From Letharia columbiana (Eukaryota > Ascomycota > Lecanoromycetes > Lecanorales > Parmeliaceae), in assembly GCF_014066305.1 (NCBI RefSeq), contig NW_023501057.1:434001-498000 (forward strand): DNA of 64,000 nt, written 5' to 3'. Of this stretch, positions 49,801-61,630 are shown piece after piece; the stretch's first letter is position 1, and every line of letters begins with the position of its first letter. The notes below the pieces were generated by a model. It worked only from the letters and a program-made list of their open reading frames with translations, ran no database searches and had not been told where the DNA came from. A program made the position numbers and the translations under genes.

Positions 49801-51142
49801 TCCCAGATGATCCCACGTCGTCTGGTTTGCTCTCATCGTCGACTCCGCCTTGCCCAGGGACTTTACGGTCGCTTTCGTCCTTGTCATTCTTGACTTTGCC
49901 ATCTTTGGACACCGTCTTAGCAGCCGCTCCTGTGGGAAGCCACCGGACTCCTAGAATACGAATGGCTTCATTACCCTGACCCAAGTCCTCGACGCTGACC
50001 ATGCGCACTAGTTTGGGTAATGACGCTTGCATGACATCTTCAAGAGTATCCGCCAGGCTGGTGAAAAGTTCGGGGTTGATGAGTGGCCAAACACTGGACA
50101 GAAGACTGTTGAGCCATTGAGTCGATTCCGGCATTGGAGAACTGATAGTTTCCTGTTCTTGCTTCCTTGCGCTATCCCAGACTTCTTCATCCCAGATGTC
50201 GTTGATCCTGTGAATTAGCCAACCCCGTATGCCCCAGATGATGCCGCCGCCAGCTACCACACCAAAGACCAGCAATAGTGAGGACAGTAGCAGGGTATGA
50301 GGCCAGGATCTTTGCATATCAGTCCTACCGCTGATGAAATGGCTTCCAACAAGAAGGGAAAGCGCGGTGAGAAGAAGAGAACTTGTTCCCACTGTGAAAG
50401 CAAGACTGTAGACACTGCTTATCTCTTTTTTTGTAGCAGCAAAACTTGGCGGTGGGAAGAGCTTCTCCATTCGCTGGTGGACTGCCTGCTGTTCCTGCGT
50501 CTCCTGCTCAAGTTCAGACTTGGTTTTCGAGCCTGCACTGGCACCAGTAGCACTTCGATGATTTGAGCCCGGAGGAGGTTCATTCGCAGGAACAGTTTGG
50601 AGCTCTTTGTTAGTTGTATCATGGACCATGACCTTGAGGTGCGTTACAGGATCCGTCACTTCTCGAGGGGCGTGGTCTCTCTTCATGTGCTTCATGTTCT
50701 TCCTCTTTTGTCGTGGATCCAACGTATTGTCGGTTGCCTCCGACGTATCCTTGAGCGTTGAAGACTTTTCAGATCCGTCTTGGTCCCCACCCTCACTCGG
50801 AAGGCTATCTCTATGATCGTTCTTTCCCTCCGAATCAGGAGGATTTCCGTCAACATTTCGGTTGTAGGAGCTGTATGGGTACTGTTCATTTATCGTTTCA
50901 TCGTTGATATGGCCATCGAGGTGGAGGAAACGTTTTGTAGAATCAAAGAGCCCATAATGCTCTTCTTTTTTCGGAGCTTCGTGCTCTATATTGGATTGGG
51001 GTACAGTGGCTTCAGAGTCCTCCTGGCGCTCTTGTTTCCGATCCTGATACCGCGAAATGGTTGGTATAGGGTGTCGCTCGGTGTATGGCGCCTGGTTGGT
51101 ACGGCTTGAAGCATTCTCGTCAAAGTCGTCGTGGTTCGACAT
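46806..51142 (-). CDS. mug190: SMP and C2 domain membrane-contact protein (Mug190-like)
   Basis: Six exons on the minus strand: 51142-49594, 49531-49477, 49408-49000, 48925-48828, 48662-48556 and 48397-46806, giving 1269 residues with consistent phases. An acidic, disordered N-terminus precedes a membrane hairpin (about 241-270 and 282-305). A synaptotagmin-like mitochondrial-lipid-binding (SMP) region starts at about residue 339 (QWLNSLLSSVWPLINPELF). It continues through IRILGVRWLP and VWVELRGIVGTMRLRLQL to LISSFVQSSIDAALAEYVAP. A C2 domain follows at about 615-735 (GVLMVKIKRGRNF), with a second C2-like region at about 830-960 (PTGILAIQIHQITGLEF). The tail is charged. Tricalbin/Mug190 proteins tether the ER to the plasma membrane and transfer lipids; that role here is inferred from the family. 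The long inter-C2 linker is predicted to be helical. Confidence 0.9.
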
Positions 51143-51673
51143 GATTGTGGGCCAACGGCACTATTGAAGTGAACGAGAGCATAGAATCACGGGGGGTTTG
51201 GGGGCAGGACATGGAGAGGAAATTAGGGTTTGTATACAGAGTCAATTGAACAAGCAACTGTTCTCTCTCGATGTTGGGAATTGATAGTAATGCTAATTTA
51301 CATGGACCTTCAAACAGTAAGTAGAATGACATAGGGAAGGAGTCGAATGAGGTTAGTATTTTCTAAACTTGATTTGATACTGATACAACGGATTTTGCCA
51401 AGGAACGCGCGATGAGATCTAAAAGATCGGCGTCTAGGATGTCATTTGTGGGGTAAGGAAAAAGAAGGGTCTTCTGGTCCTTACGGTGTATGATTGAAGG
51501 AAAACTCTCCGAGTGACTGTCAATCAACGATTTCCCAGGGAAGAAGGTCAGGACTGGTTGTGGCTTGTTTGTTCGAAGAACCGTGAGAGCGAGCTACGGT
51601 GTTGACAAAGCAAGGTTGTTCGCCGTGCTTTGCAGCAAGTCCAGTCCCACCCTCTGGTCGACTCTCCTCTGCC
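51143..51673. promoter_or_regulatory. Divergent promoter region, mug190 / dph4
   Basis: 531 bp separate the start codons of two divergently transcribed genes, so both promoters must lie here. No diagnostic element was identified by eye. Confidence 0.5.
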
Positions 51674-52180
51674 ATGCCGGAAAGAAGCTACACCCAAAAC
51701 CACTACGAAGTCCTTGGCCTCCCATCTAACCCCTCTACAAGCAAAGACCTCACAGACCAAGACATCCGCCACGCCTACCGCCGCGCCCTCCTCCTTCATC
51801 ACCCCGACAAATCCCGCCCTTGCCCCGCCTCACCGTCGACTTCAAAATACACCATAGACGCTATCACCCTCGCCTACAAAACCCTCACTGACCCCAGCGC
51901 CCGCTCCGAACACGACCTCTCTCTCATCACATCGTCGTCCGCGACAAGAGTCCCGGTCCAACCCTCACACCCAGGCCTGGAAACCGTGGATCTAGGTGAC
52001 ATGGGCTATGACGAGAAAGAACAGATGTGGTATCGTGGCTGCCGGTGTGGGAAAGATGGTGCCTATGTGATTACGGAGGAAGAGTTGGAGTTGAACGCCG
52101 AGTATGGGGAGACGATTACGCCCTGTCAGGGATGCAGTCTTTGGTTGAGGGTGACTTTTGCTGTCGCCGAGGATGGGTGA
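51674..52180 (+). CDS. dph4: Diphthamide biosynthesis protein 4 (J domain, CSL zinc finger)
   Basis: A single exon of 168 residues. Residues 10-80 form a J domain (HYEVLGLP, then HPD at 43-45), and the C-terminal half has the CSL zinc-finger pattern: CxC at 123/125 (CRCG) and CxxC at 151/154 (CQGC). Dph4 (DnaJ homologue C24 type) supplies iron/electron transfer and J-protein function to the Dph1-Dph2 radical enzyme that starts diphthamide synthesis on elongation factor 2. The frame is open for 25 more codons upstream (from 51599), but the start at 51674 fits family N-termini. Length is normal for the family. Confidence 0.93.
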   Translation: MPERSYTQNHYEVLGLPSNPSTSKDLTDQDIRHAYRRALLLHHPDKSRPCPASPSTSKYTIDAITLAYKTLTDPSARSEHDLSLITSSSATRVPVQPSHPGLETVDLGDMGYDEKEQMWYRGCRCGKDGAYVITEEELELNAEYGETITPCQGCSLWLRVTFAVAEDG

Positions 52181-53175
52181 GGTATGGTTTTTTCTTCTTG
52201 GAGAAAACGAAAGGTATCAAGCAAAGCCATGCGGTCCTGTGCCGCTGGATGCCCCACATCTGTGGTTCACGTGAAGGTGGCAAGGCCAAGGGAGTGGACG
52301 GCTGCCCGGACGTGATGCCTCTGAGTCTACGGAGCGAGTCCAGAGACATCACATGGCCAGTATTCGAGCGGCTACGAGCTGTCTACGGCAGCGTTGGATT
52401 CGTCATGTCCATTCCAGACGAACAGGCGTGTCGCTGATTGATGGTGGTCTTGGGTGGTCTGCTGAGAGGAGACCTGCAACCGCGCGCTAAGGAGAGAAAG
52501 TTATCTTATGCAAGTCTGGCGTGAAGGCAGTATATGCAGGAAGATAGCGGCTACGGTCTGAAGGATGGTCGCACCAGGGTAGTATGACGAATGGATGGGC
52601 GCGAGGAGAATCTTGGTGGCCTGGTCGGTGAGGCCGAGCGAGGTCTTTCATACAGTACTGTGCTATTAGCGCCGCAGATGTGTGGTCCCGGAGTTGAAAC
52701 CCAATGTTGATAAGTCGAAGACGGAGTACCCCGTCCGCAGGATATGTCACCTTTGAAAGTATATCGGGTCCACCAGTGTAGCATTAGGATAGCTATTTAA
52801 CAGTCTTCATTGATAAGATAGTAAGCTATGTGTAGCAGAATGACCAGCATAGTGCATACAACAAGGCGGGATACAGCATACACAGCAAGAAAAGCCCCGT
52901 CCATCAAGCACCCAAGTATGATTACAGAGAAGGAGAAAAGGTCAGCAACACCCATTGGCAACCTCCAAGCAAGTCCTGTCTGGTTGCCCGTAAGCCGCTA
53001 GAGCAAGTGCAAACGCCGTTCTAAGATAGTAATACCCCTTTATGAATACAGCAACACTTTTGGCGGCTAGGACAGCCGTCTTCCATGCTGTGCTTGATCC
53101 GCGTCACGCTGGCTGGAGCGGACGAATACGTTCCATCGTTATGTCGTCGTAAATATGGTACAATTTTGACATTGT
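52181..53175. other. Intergenic, dph4 to msn2/seb1 (convergent)
   Basis: About 1 kb containing two 3' ends. Short overlapping frames occur but nothing is supported as a gene. An AT-richer stretch at 52780-52920 and around 53130-53175 may hold polyadenylation signals. Confidence 0.45.
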
Positions 53176-55165
53176 CTATTCCTCCCTCTTCCTCTTTCTG
53201 TTCGTCCTGATATTCTCGATCGATGGTGCTGGGCTGGTACTATCTCGGCGAGAGCTGTTGCTGGATGAAGAGCTGCTTGAAGCGTTGGCGGCGGCGGCTT
53301 GGGCGGCCTCGAAAAGAACGGCACCGAGAGCACCTGTATCAGTATGGTCGATGGGGCTGCCTGCCTCCGTTGGTGGAAGTTCGCCATCCTCTAGGACTCC
53401 CATCACGATGGCGCCGGCTCCGTGAGTGCGAGCGTGCTGTGAAAGGTTGTCGCTACGGGAGAACTTCTTGCCACATTCATTGCACTCGAAGGGTTTGTCG
53501 TGAGTGTGGAGAGAGCGGTAGTGACGCTTTAGATGCTCTTGGCGACGGAAGCGGCGAGAGCACAGATTGCAAACAAATGTCTTTGATGGATCATCCGTGA
53601 CTGACTGTTTGCGGCCTCGACGTGCCACTGGCTGGAGGGAGGTCGCAGCAGTGTCAGTGCTAGATGCAACAGCGTTGCTGTCAGAGGCAGCATTGCTATC
53701 ATGAGTTTCAGATGTTTCGGGAGCAGCAGAACCTTGCTCTGGTGACGAGCCAGTGGCGTGCGAGTGCGTCTCGTGCTTTATGCTGGGCTCAGAGTCAGAT
53801 ATGTCGGCATTGATGCTAGTCTTCTTCACTGGCTTCTTGGTCTGACCCCGCTTCTTGGTGGTCTTCATCTTAGCAGACACGTCTTCAGAGGAGCGCCGGG
53901 ATTCAGGAGGTGTTGGAAGTCCGGCCGACGCAACTTGGTCAACGTTCTCAAAGTCCTCGAAACTGTCTTCACTGAGGAACTCCTCGTCGTCAAATGAGAT
54001 GAGGTCGAGTCGCTGTCTCTTGTTGCCAAGGTAAGAAGTGCTTTCTGAACGTGAGAATCGGGAAAGGTCAGTGACGAACTCGTTCTCAGAGTCGTCAAGA
54101 TCAGAGAATGGGTCGAAGCTTGGCAGACCACCGAGGGTAGATGTCGCTGAAGACTCGAAAGATTTACTGAATTGAGATTCTTGTTTGATTAGGCTGAGAT
54201 CACCTCCAAGGATCAGTTTGTGCTCCTCGTCGTCCCCTGAGCACAAAGTTGGCAAAGGTGGAAAGTCGATCGCGATGTTGCTTGAGTTTTGCGCATCGAC
54301 GAATAGATTGCGAGGATCACAAAAATCAAAATCGGTAGTGGAAGTGGTAGTGCTGGATCGCGAGATTGGTGACGGTGAAGGAGAAAGTGAAGGACAAGAA
54401 TTGATGGAAAGGAGGTCGGAGGCTTGGCTAGCCGTTACCGAAGGCGGGTGGATAAACACTACGGACACAACACAATCATTAGAACACGACACTTTGAAAA
54501 TTGTATCGAATTTCCTCAAATCCACAATAACCAATCGATGGTTGTGGTCGAACATGGAAACAGATCGATGATTCATGTGACGTACCAGGTGTCAATGGTG
54601 GTGAGCAACATCGAGTCCAATCCCCGCCGGCGAGAATTTCACTCTGCACATCACTTTGGCATCCCTCTTTGACGCCCTCGATGTTCTTCTCGAGTCCCAT
54701 GTATGCACCCGTTACTGGGGTGGGCAGAACACCACAGGTTGACGGTGGGCTACTGGAGGCACTCCCAGAGAAAGATAGCGGTGGTGTCGATGGGTAAACG
54801 TAAAGATCCGGTGTGCTGCACTCGGTGTTCACTGAAAGCTGCTGGCCTTCATATTGGCATAAGAACGCGGGCTTCTGCTGCATGGGACGAGGAGATGCCA
54901 TGGGGAGCATTGACTTCTGAGGCTGGTACATGGACGGGCCGGACGAGGGTAACGGAGCGAACACAGGGTACTGTCCGTGCATCATCATTTCATGATGGTA
55001 GAGCTGTTGCTGGTAGTGATGCATTGCTATGCCACCGTGCATTGCATTAGGGTGTGGGGCGAAGTTGCCGTGCTGCCGACGGTCTGCATTAGGGTCTGGG
55101 GTGTAATAGAAAAAGGATTGTTGTCCCATTGGGTGGGGAGGATGCATCGAGTGTGAAGATTCCAT
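53176..55165 (-). CDS. msn2: C2H2 zinc-finger stress transcription factor (Msn2/Seb1/MsnA type)
   Basis: Two exons, 55165-54586 and 54458-53176, encode 620 residues. The 127-nt intron begins GTACGT, has a TTCTAATG branch point and ends CCGTAG. Two adjacent C2H2 fingers lie near residues 488-539 ([19 protein letters not shown] and [19 protein letters not shown], followed by GAGAIVMGV). The spacing and contact residues are those of Msn2/4, Seb1 and MsnA, which bind the AGGGG stress-response element and activate osmotic, oxidative and heat stress genes. The N-terminal part is rich in Q, P, M and S. There is an acidic middle region ([21 protein letters not shown]), a lysine-rich stretch ([15 protein letters not shown]) and a basic C-terminal NRKRKREE. 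Regulation by phosphorylation and nuclear transport is expected from the family. Confidence 0.93.
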
Positions 55166-55205
55166 GGCTGTTGTGCAATTATCTGGCGGGCTAGAGCGAA
55201 GATTG

Positions 55206-55646
55206 TCAGCACTGCCTTTTCCCTGACATATTACATTCCAGGATCATGCCATACTTGTTTGTTCCAAACGTTGTCGACTGGTCGAAGGAGTGACTGAACA
55301 ACAGAGCTGGACTATCCAAACGTCTGTCTAATATGTTTATCGGTGTAGTATTGCTCGGGCTCGGTCTGGAATTCGAAGTGTTTGCTTGTCTGGTGGGCAG
55401 AAGTGCCAAAGGAGTGACAGTGAGAGGATTGAAGAAGGGCACGTAATGAAAGAGCCCGAGGTCAAAGATCTCAAAAATAATAAAAATATTACAAAGAAGT
55501 GGGTTAGTAGTAAAAATGGAAAAGAGATTGGGAGTGTCGACGAAATGATCGAGCAGACCTGATAATGAGGAGAGAGAAGAAAAATGAATGTGGAGGGCAC
55601 TCAGCGGGTAAAGTAGAATAACGCAGACAAGCGTTGAAGAAGGCAA
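55206..55646 (-). other. Possible upstream ORF in the msn2/seb1 leader
   Basis: A 146-codon minus-strand frame lies just upstream of and on the same strand as the transcription factor, ending 40 bp before its start codon. It has a hydrophobic beginning but no recognised domain. If the transcript starts beyond 55646, this would be an upstream ORF that could restrain translation. It may equally be chance, or part of a spliced leader. Confidence 0.25.
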
Positions 55647-58600
55647 GGCCAGTTATTCTTCCATTCTCCACTTAGGCGAAAGAGGACAACGAAATGGAGT
55701 TAAAATCGACCTAAGAACCCTAGGCTCGAACATAAGCACATGAGCTAGAGTAAAGTAGAGACGGATCAAATCGTATGGGGATTTCGGGAGGGATGTGATG
55801 ATGGCGCAGTGCATCCCAGTAACTTGAGTAGCTTCTACTTTTTACCATCTAGCTTCTAGCTCAATCCTCAATCCTCGAATCCTCATCCTCTTTCTCCTCC
55901 TTGCCTCTCCAGCTCGCATGCACTAGCCCAAGCTTACTACCTAGAAAGCATTCCGAGTCCAACCCATTTGACGAGTCCATTTTCCAACGCCGCTTTTCTC
56001 TCATCACTTGTACCATTATTGTCCCAGTCGCAGTACTACCCACACACAAACCCCCCCCCTCTCTCCAGGGCTGACACAGCAGCGAGCGGAACCGAAAAAA
56101 TAAATAGGCGTGCGACTTACGGTGACAAAGCCAAGATCGCTGACGAATGAATGACCTCCCATTGGGATTTGGGGAAACCCTGAATGGGCCATAATTTGGT
56201 AGAGATTCATTAGGGACATTATTGTTTTTATCATGATTGGGAAATTGCGAGCGACCAAGACGCCCCAACGAAGCAAGCGACGACTCTTCTCAGACAAACT
56301 TGGCCTGGTACCAGACTTTGCCTGTGCATGACCACTCAACTCCAGTCCCAAAGGTGTCTTGCTGTGCATACCGACCTGTGACTTGGCACTGTACTCAGGA
56401 TACTTTGGGGCCTTCAGGCAAGGATCAGCACCCTCACTGGCCAATGCCGATGAGGGGCACGCTGTTCCACCTGCAAGCAAGCGCATACTACCCACATGAT
56501 GTGAATTTCAGCTGCGACCCTCAAGCCTGATGAATCCACAGGTCCATCTAAAAAGGTGACATCTCAACTATGGTTCAGCGGAGTAAGACAGGATTCTACG
56601 CAACAGATGCCTCCTGTTGGATCAGAAAGCTGAGAAAAGCATCTCCGTACGATGATACGAATCAGCTTACGAAGGCCCCGCGTCAGCATCTTACTGGACC
56701 ACACACCCGCTATCGATGATAGCGCCCATATCGATAGGATCCCGTTGCCTGGGAATAATGGGCGGTCCTGCTGCACAGCTCGGCCTCATATTGGTTGGTC
56801 AAAAGCATAGCCGCCATGACTGCAGTGCTAAGGTGCTCCAATCGAGCTTCCAGAACTTCTGACTACTGCTTCATGATCTGCAAAGCCTGCAAGGTACCGA
56901 TTCTTTGATAGATAGGCGCCAATTAATTCGTCTCACTGGACCGTATCGATAGCAGATTGGAGATGTGTCATTTTTGCACCGCTTTGATGCCCTTTGAAAC
57001 CAACAACCGTGCGCCGTGCGGTGCGGGGTCAGCAACATGCGCATCAACAGCAGTGCTGCGGCGCGTATATCTCACGGATATGTGTCGACAAGACACATAG
57101 CCTAATTAATCAAATGAGATCAATGCGTCTGACTGTTCAAAGGTTCGGTCCTTCTGTGCGTGCCGTGCGCAAATTCTGGGCCTTTGAAGAGTCTGTTGGT
57201 CATGCATAACTATTCTGCGGCGGTTCATAAAAAAGTACCACACAGTGGTATGCTCTAATCCGCACCATGCTATTTCTTCACGATCAGCACACCACCAAGA
57301 AAATACCCGCCACTCCAGAGCGGCGCAGCCAATGGCACGGAATTCTGTAGCGACACACCACTAGTTATGCAGAAGACATGCACAACCCGCCCTGGGACAC
57401 TGCTACTAATAATAGGATCTACACTATTGAGTGGCAAGAGATGAGTTACCAAAATGGCAAGACAGCCTCGCCGCTATACGCGGATCCCAGCTCTTATGCC
57501 GTTCAAGTTGGTTTCGTCACGCTGCATTAGATGGATGTCACGTTATTGGCTCGACTTCGCCAGGGGTCCCTTCCAGCCATGCACATCCCCTGCTATCTGC
57601 TAGTGAGCTACGATAGAAGAACGCCAATCGGAATAGGCTGGGACTATCCACAAGCTAATGCAGGAACGGCGCAGGTACGGCACTTTGTTTTTGCCAATGA
57701 TGCTGATGAAAAACGTAAAAAAATTCGAATATTCCAAACATTTCTTCCCTCGGCAAAAGAAAGCGCGATTAAAATCCTAACGACATTGCGTCATGGAAGG
57801 ATGCCGATAACAAAATTACAGATCAGAAAGTCCTTGAACACCGTAATCTTTCTCCCGCAAAGACTACCGATCATCATGAATAAACCCCTCAGACGAGCTC
57901 ACTCCGTAGCGGGTGGAGTACCGCTGTTCGGACCGCCGAAAATTGATCTTCCAGATTCAGAGTTCTTACCCCTCTCGACCCTTGCTTGGCTCTATCAGCA
58001 CTCAGGAGTCAGCACACGATAAGTACAGTCTCCAGGGTCTTGAAATTAGGGTCAACGGGCCGGGGGAATTTCCCCACCAGCCACCGGCCCACCATGAAGC
58101 CTGTTGCTCCCATGAAAAATCGCCGAAGGCATAGATGATCGAAGAAAGTTCGAAGGCTTTTCGAATAGGGCTTGCCTCTAGTCCAGATTCAAGACCAGGA
58201 TAGTGGATCTGGTCTTGGATTTTTATCAACACTTCGTGACAGGGGACATTGGTAAACATCTACCTAGATAGCCTCTTGCAGTTTGGCCGAAAAGTCTCAT
58301 CGACGAATACACCAGCAGCTTCCGCAGAAGAGGCTGAAAGAGGGATGAAATGGACCCAAGGGTCTTAACGCTTTGCTTGAAGCGACATTGTAGGCCGGCG
58401 AAATACCGTCATCCAGCATTCGTAGTGCCACGTAGGTCCAAGTGCTACTTCCTGACCGCTAGAAGTCTACCGATGGCCTGGTATCACATGGAGGAGGGCA
58501 GGAGTGAAGTCTGACAGCAAATGGTCGAAACGGAGAACGGGTCAAAGCGATGTGCAGAAGCATGGAACGCAATCTTGCGGCTTGGCGGGTGTTTTGAAGA

Positions 58601-60794
58601 TGCTCTAAAAAAGTCGTTGCGGGTGTGAAGTCAAGACGCGAGGTGATTGAGGTCAAATCTTCGGCCCATTTGGGAGAAGGCAGAACGAATTCGTATCTCG
58701 TCGTGCTCGTCGCCCAACGGTGGGGGCTATCTTTAGACCGCTTCACGATTGAATACCTACATGTGCCTATGTTCAATTGGGAATGCCCTACTTTAAGGTC
58801 TACCGGATATTCGCATCTTCCGCTCTTTCGACACCGCGGGGACGTCAGCAAGCAACATTTCCAAACAACCAGCGGAGGCTCCAAGACCGACCAACAGCAT
58901 ACCGAGTCGTCTCGATAACTTGATACGAACTGTCGAAGGGAGAACTTTCGTATCCTCCGTGGTTAGAGTTGCCGTTCGCTGAATCTCCTCCCGTCTCTTT
59001 TTGGGGCACACGGGGAAAAAGGCCAAGCCCGTGGCTTTTTGGAGGCTTTGGCCGCCCAAACAGCGGACTCGGAGCCCAACGGGGCCCAGACTCTGTCAGA
59101 CCTGCATAGGTACCCTGACGTGCGAGTCTGCAACTTGTTCCACCATTCACCCTTATCGACCTTATCGGAAATCCTCCGCTTAGAGTAATGTAGTTACGGT
59201 ACTCAACTTTTGCCAAATGAAATCATGGCGAAAAATTTAAAAAATTAAAAAATTAAAAAATCAAATTCTCTCACCGCAACCAGGGGCACTTTACTCCAAC
59301 GTCCAAAGTCCAAACCAAAACACACACTTCCCACCGACTTCCTATCCGAGTCTCCCGGGCCCACACGAGGCACTTGCGGGAGAAGCATGTGGAGTGGGGA
59401 CCCGGAAGCCTGAAACACGGCTAGCAGGCTCTTTCGGAGGCTTGGGTGTGGTCGTACGGTACCTGAAGATCACCTTCTTTTTTCTTCTTTCTTTCTTTCA
59501 TTTTCCCCTCCTTCCTTTTTCCCGTCCGTCGATCGACCAACCGACCAGCTGTCCTCCTCCTCTGGCTGAAAAGCGACGACGGAAAACCCCAAAGTTTCGA
59601 ACCACGTGTTGGCCGCGATTCGAGGAAACTCCTTTTTTTTTTTTTTTCCCGGGCTTTTCTTTTTACCAGTTAGTTACGACTGCCCTTTTTTAACCTTTTT
59701 TTGGCCATGCGGAGAGGTTACATTCCGTGTTTTGGACTCTATGTCAACCTGGTTTCTGTAGATCTGGTGGGTGGGGACGGGGGCAGGGGGCAGGGGGGGG
59801 AATGACGATGACGATGTCGATGTCGATGTCGATGGGTAGTCAAAGTCTTCGGGGCGTAATTGGTGTAGCGTGTCATGTCCATGATAGGAGAGATACCTTT
59901 ACATATGTTACACGGGGATCAAACCGAGCACCGGTGCCCATCTCGAGCCCGGACGCCCAGAGTTAGAATCATTTACCTAAAGTATCGCTGTGGGTCTACG
60001 AGTCCAGTGGTGTCTAAGTTTATCCTGTGGTACGGTCGATTCATACCATCTCAGCATGATACCTTGGCGAGAAACAGCTTCAAGTAGAGGAAGAACGGGT
60101 CTGGACCGAGGCCCTTCACAGAGTCGCGCCAGCGCCTGCGGTTCTTGTCCTGTGAGAAGAGTGGTCCGGAGCATGTGCTCCCGGCCCCTTTCGCCTACTA
60201 CCGGCCAGTACAATGCTACGCGATCAATGGCAACCACTACGCAGAACGCCTCCCATCGCTTGACATGAACACGGATACGACCTGCAAGCCGTGGAGTCGT
60301 GCGATTGTTTCAAAAAAAAACAAAAAAAAGCGGACCTTTTGTTCCGGCCGGTAGGTAGCTGAAAGTAATCGATGACGGGGTCACATGCAGCCGGCCTTCC
60401 ATTTCAAATCGGACAGAAACACCTATTCCTCGCGAGCCTCAAGTCGATCCGTGCCCCTCCCTGAAAACATAACCGAGGCGGACATTCGTTTCGTTTCGGT
60501 TCGTCAAACATGGCCGTAGCGAGCGATCGATCATGACCTCCACTCTCCCGACTCCACACCTCTCAGGCCCCCACGAGCCCAACGCACCTCCCCACCGACG
60601 GCCTCACACTCTCCACCCTCTTCCTGCACTGCCTGTCCACCCCCCCGTGCTTCAGCCCGAACCGCCTAAACTTCGACGCCACGCTCGCCCCTCGGTAGAG
60701 ACAGGTACTCCACAACCTCTCCCGTGCCCCTATGCACAGACCGCTGTTGCTGTTGGTCGTCGTCACCAGCTCTGATGACGAGAGGAGCCATGGA
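55647..60794. other. Long gene-poor interval upstream of msn2/seb1
   Basis: More than 5 kb of normal-composition DNA with only short, overlapping, unsupported frames on both strands; the longest is about 160 codons (57531-58022, plus). Visible features are low-complexity A/T sequence at 59228-59264, pyrimidine tracts at about 59475-59525 and 59630-59660, and a GATGTC/GATGAC hexamer repeat at about 59801-59835. Stress-factor genes often have long regulatory regions, so part of this may be promoter. No RNA gene was recognised. Confidence 0.4.
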
Positions 60795-61067
60795 TCATGG
60801 TCGTCGGCTTGGCGTCTTTGAGGAGGGAGAGGAGAAGGAAGGGGGGACGGAGATCCAGATTGCGTAGGCCGCGATCTCGTTGGTGGAGGTGTCGATGATT
60901 TTGAGGTGGTATTTTGAGGAGGCAGAGGCGGAGTAGGCGAACGTGGCGAGGTGGGCTTGTGCTAGGTTGTTGGCGTCATCGAGGAGACAGGGGCTCATGA
61001 TGAGGGGCATAGCTGTTGAGGTTGACGGTTTGAGGAGAAGAGTAGACGGAGCAGGTTGCAACTGCAA
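60795..61067 (-). pseudogene. Possible GNAT acetyltransferase fragment
   Basis: A 90-codon minus-strand frame holds a segment resembling the first part of fungal GNAT N-acetyltransferases: MPLIMSPCLLDDANNLAQAH (start), then a KYHLKIIDTSTNEIAAYAIW stretch like their second and third strands. The 30-40 residues normally between the two are missing, and the acetyl-CoA-binding second half is not found downstream in any frame. I read it as a decayed gene, but the similarity is from memory of the family pattern only and the frame could be chance. Confidence 0.3.
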
Positions 61068-61630
61068 GCGAGGTTGGATTGGCTGTTAAATGCCTTCTTT
61101 GAACGGAACGATCACAGTACGGAGAGATAAGATTGTGTGAATCTTAATTGCACTTCATTGACCTTGGATGTACCTGTAGACATGGGCACAATGCCCCCGG
61201 ATCGACGAGGGAAAAGGGCGGCTGTCTTAGATTCACAAGGTACTTTTGGGTAGAGGACTTCATTTCTTCTCAACCGAACACGCGCCCGACCCACCTTGTA
61301 CTCCCGCACTTTCCTCCTCGATTCGCTGGCTGGTGGACGATCTTGGGGAAAGACCCTGCATGAAGCTGTCGTGTGGGAAAATAGAGGCCGGTAGATTTGC
61401 AAAGCGCGGGTTGAAGACATCAAGAATCATTGAATACGGAAGAAATGCGTGAGACCTAGTTGTTGCTAGCCTGTCTGTCGATGAAGCCGAATACCCGCCT
61501 AGGAGAGGTGTAAGAGGAACGAGACTCATCTGTGGAATTGGCTTGATCTTCGTAGAGTGAGTCTGCTTCGCTTCCACCGGCTCATTGATCCTCTTGATGC
61601 CTCTGATAACTGATCATCCTGATCGAAAAT
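61068..61630. other. Intergenic upstream of secreted protein 3
   Basis: About 560 bp. A frame on the minus strand (61260-61577) has no supporting features. It should carry the promoter of the next gene. Confidence 0.4.

Noticed and set aside
55861..56495. Minus-strand frames of 135-159 codons upstream of the stress factor
   Set aside because: They overlap each other in different frames and lack any motif; the interval is more likely regulatory or untranscribed.
57531..58022. 163-codon plus-strand frame
   Set aside because: It is the longest frame in the gene-poor interval, but its composition is not distinctive and no domain or splice support was found. I left it as unsupported.
58459..59216. 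Overlapping minus-strand frames of 88-141 codons
   Set aside because: Several frames overlap in different phases with frames on the opposite strand, which is typical of chance frames in GC-balanced DNA.
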